A stretch of 6,580 nucleotides of DNA from an uncultured Dorea sp. (lineage in GTDB: Bacteria; Bacillota_A; Clostridia; Lachnospirales; Lachnospiraceae): NCBI GenBank assembly GCA_948468495.1, contig CAOKJI010000110.1, forward strand, positions 1 through 6,580, read 5' to 3'. Positions 6,073-6,580 of the stretch are shown here, one piece after another (the stretch's first letter is position 1; every line of letters begins with the position of its first letter). A program made the position numbers and the translations under genes. The notes below the pieces were generated by a model. That model did not search any database. It was given only the letters and a program-made list of their open reading frames with translations, and was not told the DNA's origin.

Positions 6073-6580
6073 ATGAAGCTGGAGGGGAAATCCCTGAAAG
6101 GCGATTTTTTCAAGTTTATCATACCGTCCATTACAGCGCAGTGGGTTTTCGCTCTCTACACGATGGTGGATGGTATTTTTGTGGCCAGAGGCGTATCTGA
6201 GATTGCCCTGACCGCAGTCAACATTTCCATGCCCTATATTATGGCGCTGTACGCAGTGTCTATTCTATTTGCGGTGGGTACTTCTACGATTGTGGCGATT
6301 ATGCTGGAAGAAAAACGGATACAAAAGGCGAACGAGGTATTTACCCAGAATATTTTCCTGCTGACGCTTTTTTCGGTAATCATTACCATTCTGGTATTGC
6401 TGAACTTAAAGCCGTTAGCCCTGTTCTTAGGCGCTACGGATGTGAATATGGAGTATGTGCTGGATTATCTGGGCTCGATTGCCCCATTTTCCGGTCTGTT
6501 TATCTTATCCTATTCTTTTGAGACCATCATTAAGACCGACGGTTATCCTAAGATGGCTACAATCATTGTAACTGCCGGTT
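6073..6580 (+). CDS. MATE-family efflux transporter, MepA-like (N-terminal part)
   Basis: I translated 169 residues from the ATG at 6073; the gene runs off the right edge. The start MKLEGKSLKGDFFKFIIPSI followed by a TAQWVFALYTMVDGIFVARG segment and ALTAVNISMPYIMAL is characteristic of MepA-like MATE transporters. These are inner-membrane, cation-coupled exporters of drugs and other amphipathic compounds, usually about 440-460 residues with 12 spans. About four spans are visible (near residues 14-36, 46-72, 92-112 and 130-150). AAGGAGG lies seven bases before the ATG, a near-perfect ribosome binding site. It follows the kinase gene by 58 bases on the same strand with no terminator between, so it may be part of that operon or have its own weak promoter. 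The substrate cannot be predicted; many clostridial members have no known role. Confidence 0.9.
   Translation, partial: MKLEGKSLKGDFFKFIIPSITAQWVFALYTMVDGIFVARGVSEIALTAVNISMPYIMALYAVSILFAVGTSTIVAIMLEEKRIQKANEVFTQNIFLLTLFSVIITILVLLNLKPLALFLGATDVNMEYVLDYLGSIAPFSGLFILSYSFETIIKTDGYPKMATIIVTAG

Overview
The window looks like a piece of chromosome from a gut-type Clostridia, most likely Lachnospiraceae. The clues are a four-subunit-type 2-oxoacid:ferredoxin oxidoreductase (anaerobic metabolism), strong AAGGAGG-type ribosome binding sites, a Listeria-Bacteroides-repeat surface protein, an AgrA/AgrC-like two-component pair and a MepA-like MATE transporter. The genus assignment is an inference from gene style, not a proven call.

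Layout. At the left edge, on the minus strand, are the gamma subunit (230-802) and the start of the ferredoxin-like delta subunit (1-230, running off the window) of a pyruvate/2-oxoacid:ferredoxin oxidoreductase operon. The catalytic alpha and beta subunits are expected just beyond the left edge. Between 803 and 1292 there is no convincing intact gene. This stretch holds a possible structured leader for the oxidoreductase operon, a good rho-independent terminator (987-1016, minus) and, directly in front of that terminator, an 85-codon open frame with no start codon that looks like the tail of a lost gene.

From 1293 to 3800 (minus) lies one large secreted surface protein of 835 residues. It has a signal peptide, a long beta-helix-like repeat region, one Listeria-Bacteroides (InlB-type) repeat, a Pro/Glu/Gly-rich tandem-repeat stalk and a C-terminal membrane anchor without a canonical LPXTG motif. 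Divergent from it, on the plus strand, is a two-gene operon: a LytTR response regulator (3991-4710) and a GHKL sensor histidine kinase (4707-6014), overlapping by four bases. A MATE efflux transporter (6073 to the right edge) follows in the same direction.

The most interesting point is in the 190 bp between the surface-protein gene and the regulator gene. Two 12-bp direct repeats at 3896-3907 and 3916-3927 differ at one base, are spaced 20 bp apart and, read on the minus strand, resemble the LytTR-family binding consensus. They sit between two divergent promoters with good -10 boxes and poor -35 boxes. The simplest model is a self-contained module: the membrane kinase senses an unknown signal, the LytTR regulator binds the repeats, and the surface protein (and perhaps the kinase/regulator operon itself) is switched on. 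No signal-peptide gene or AgrB-like processing enzyme is visible, so the input signal is unknown.
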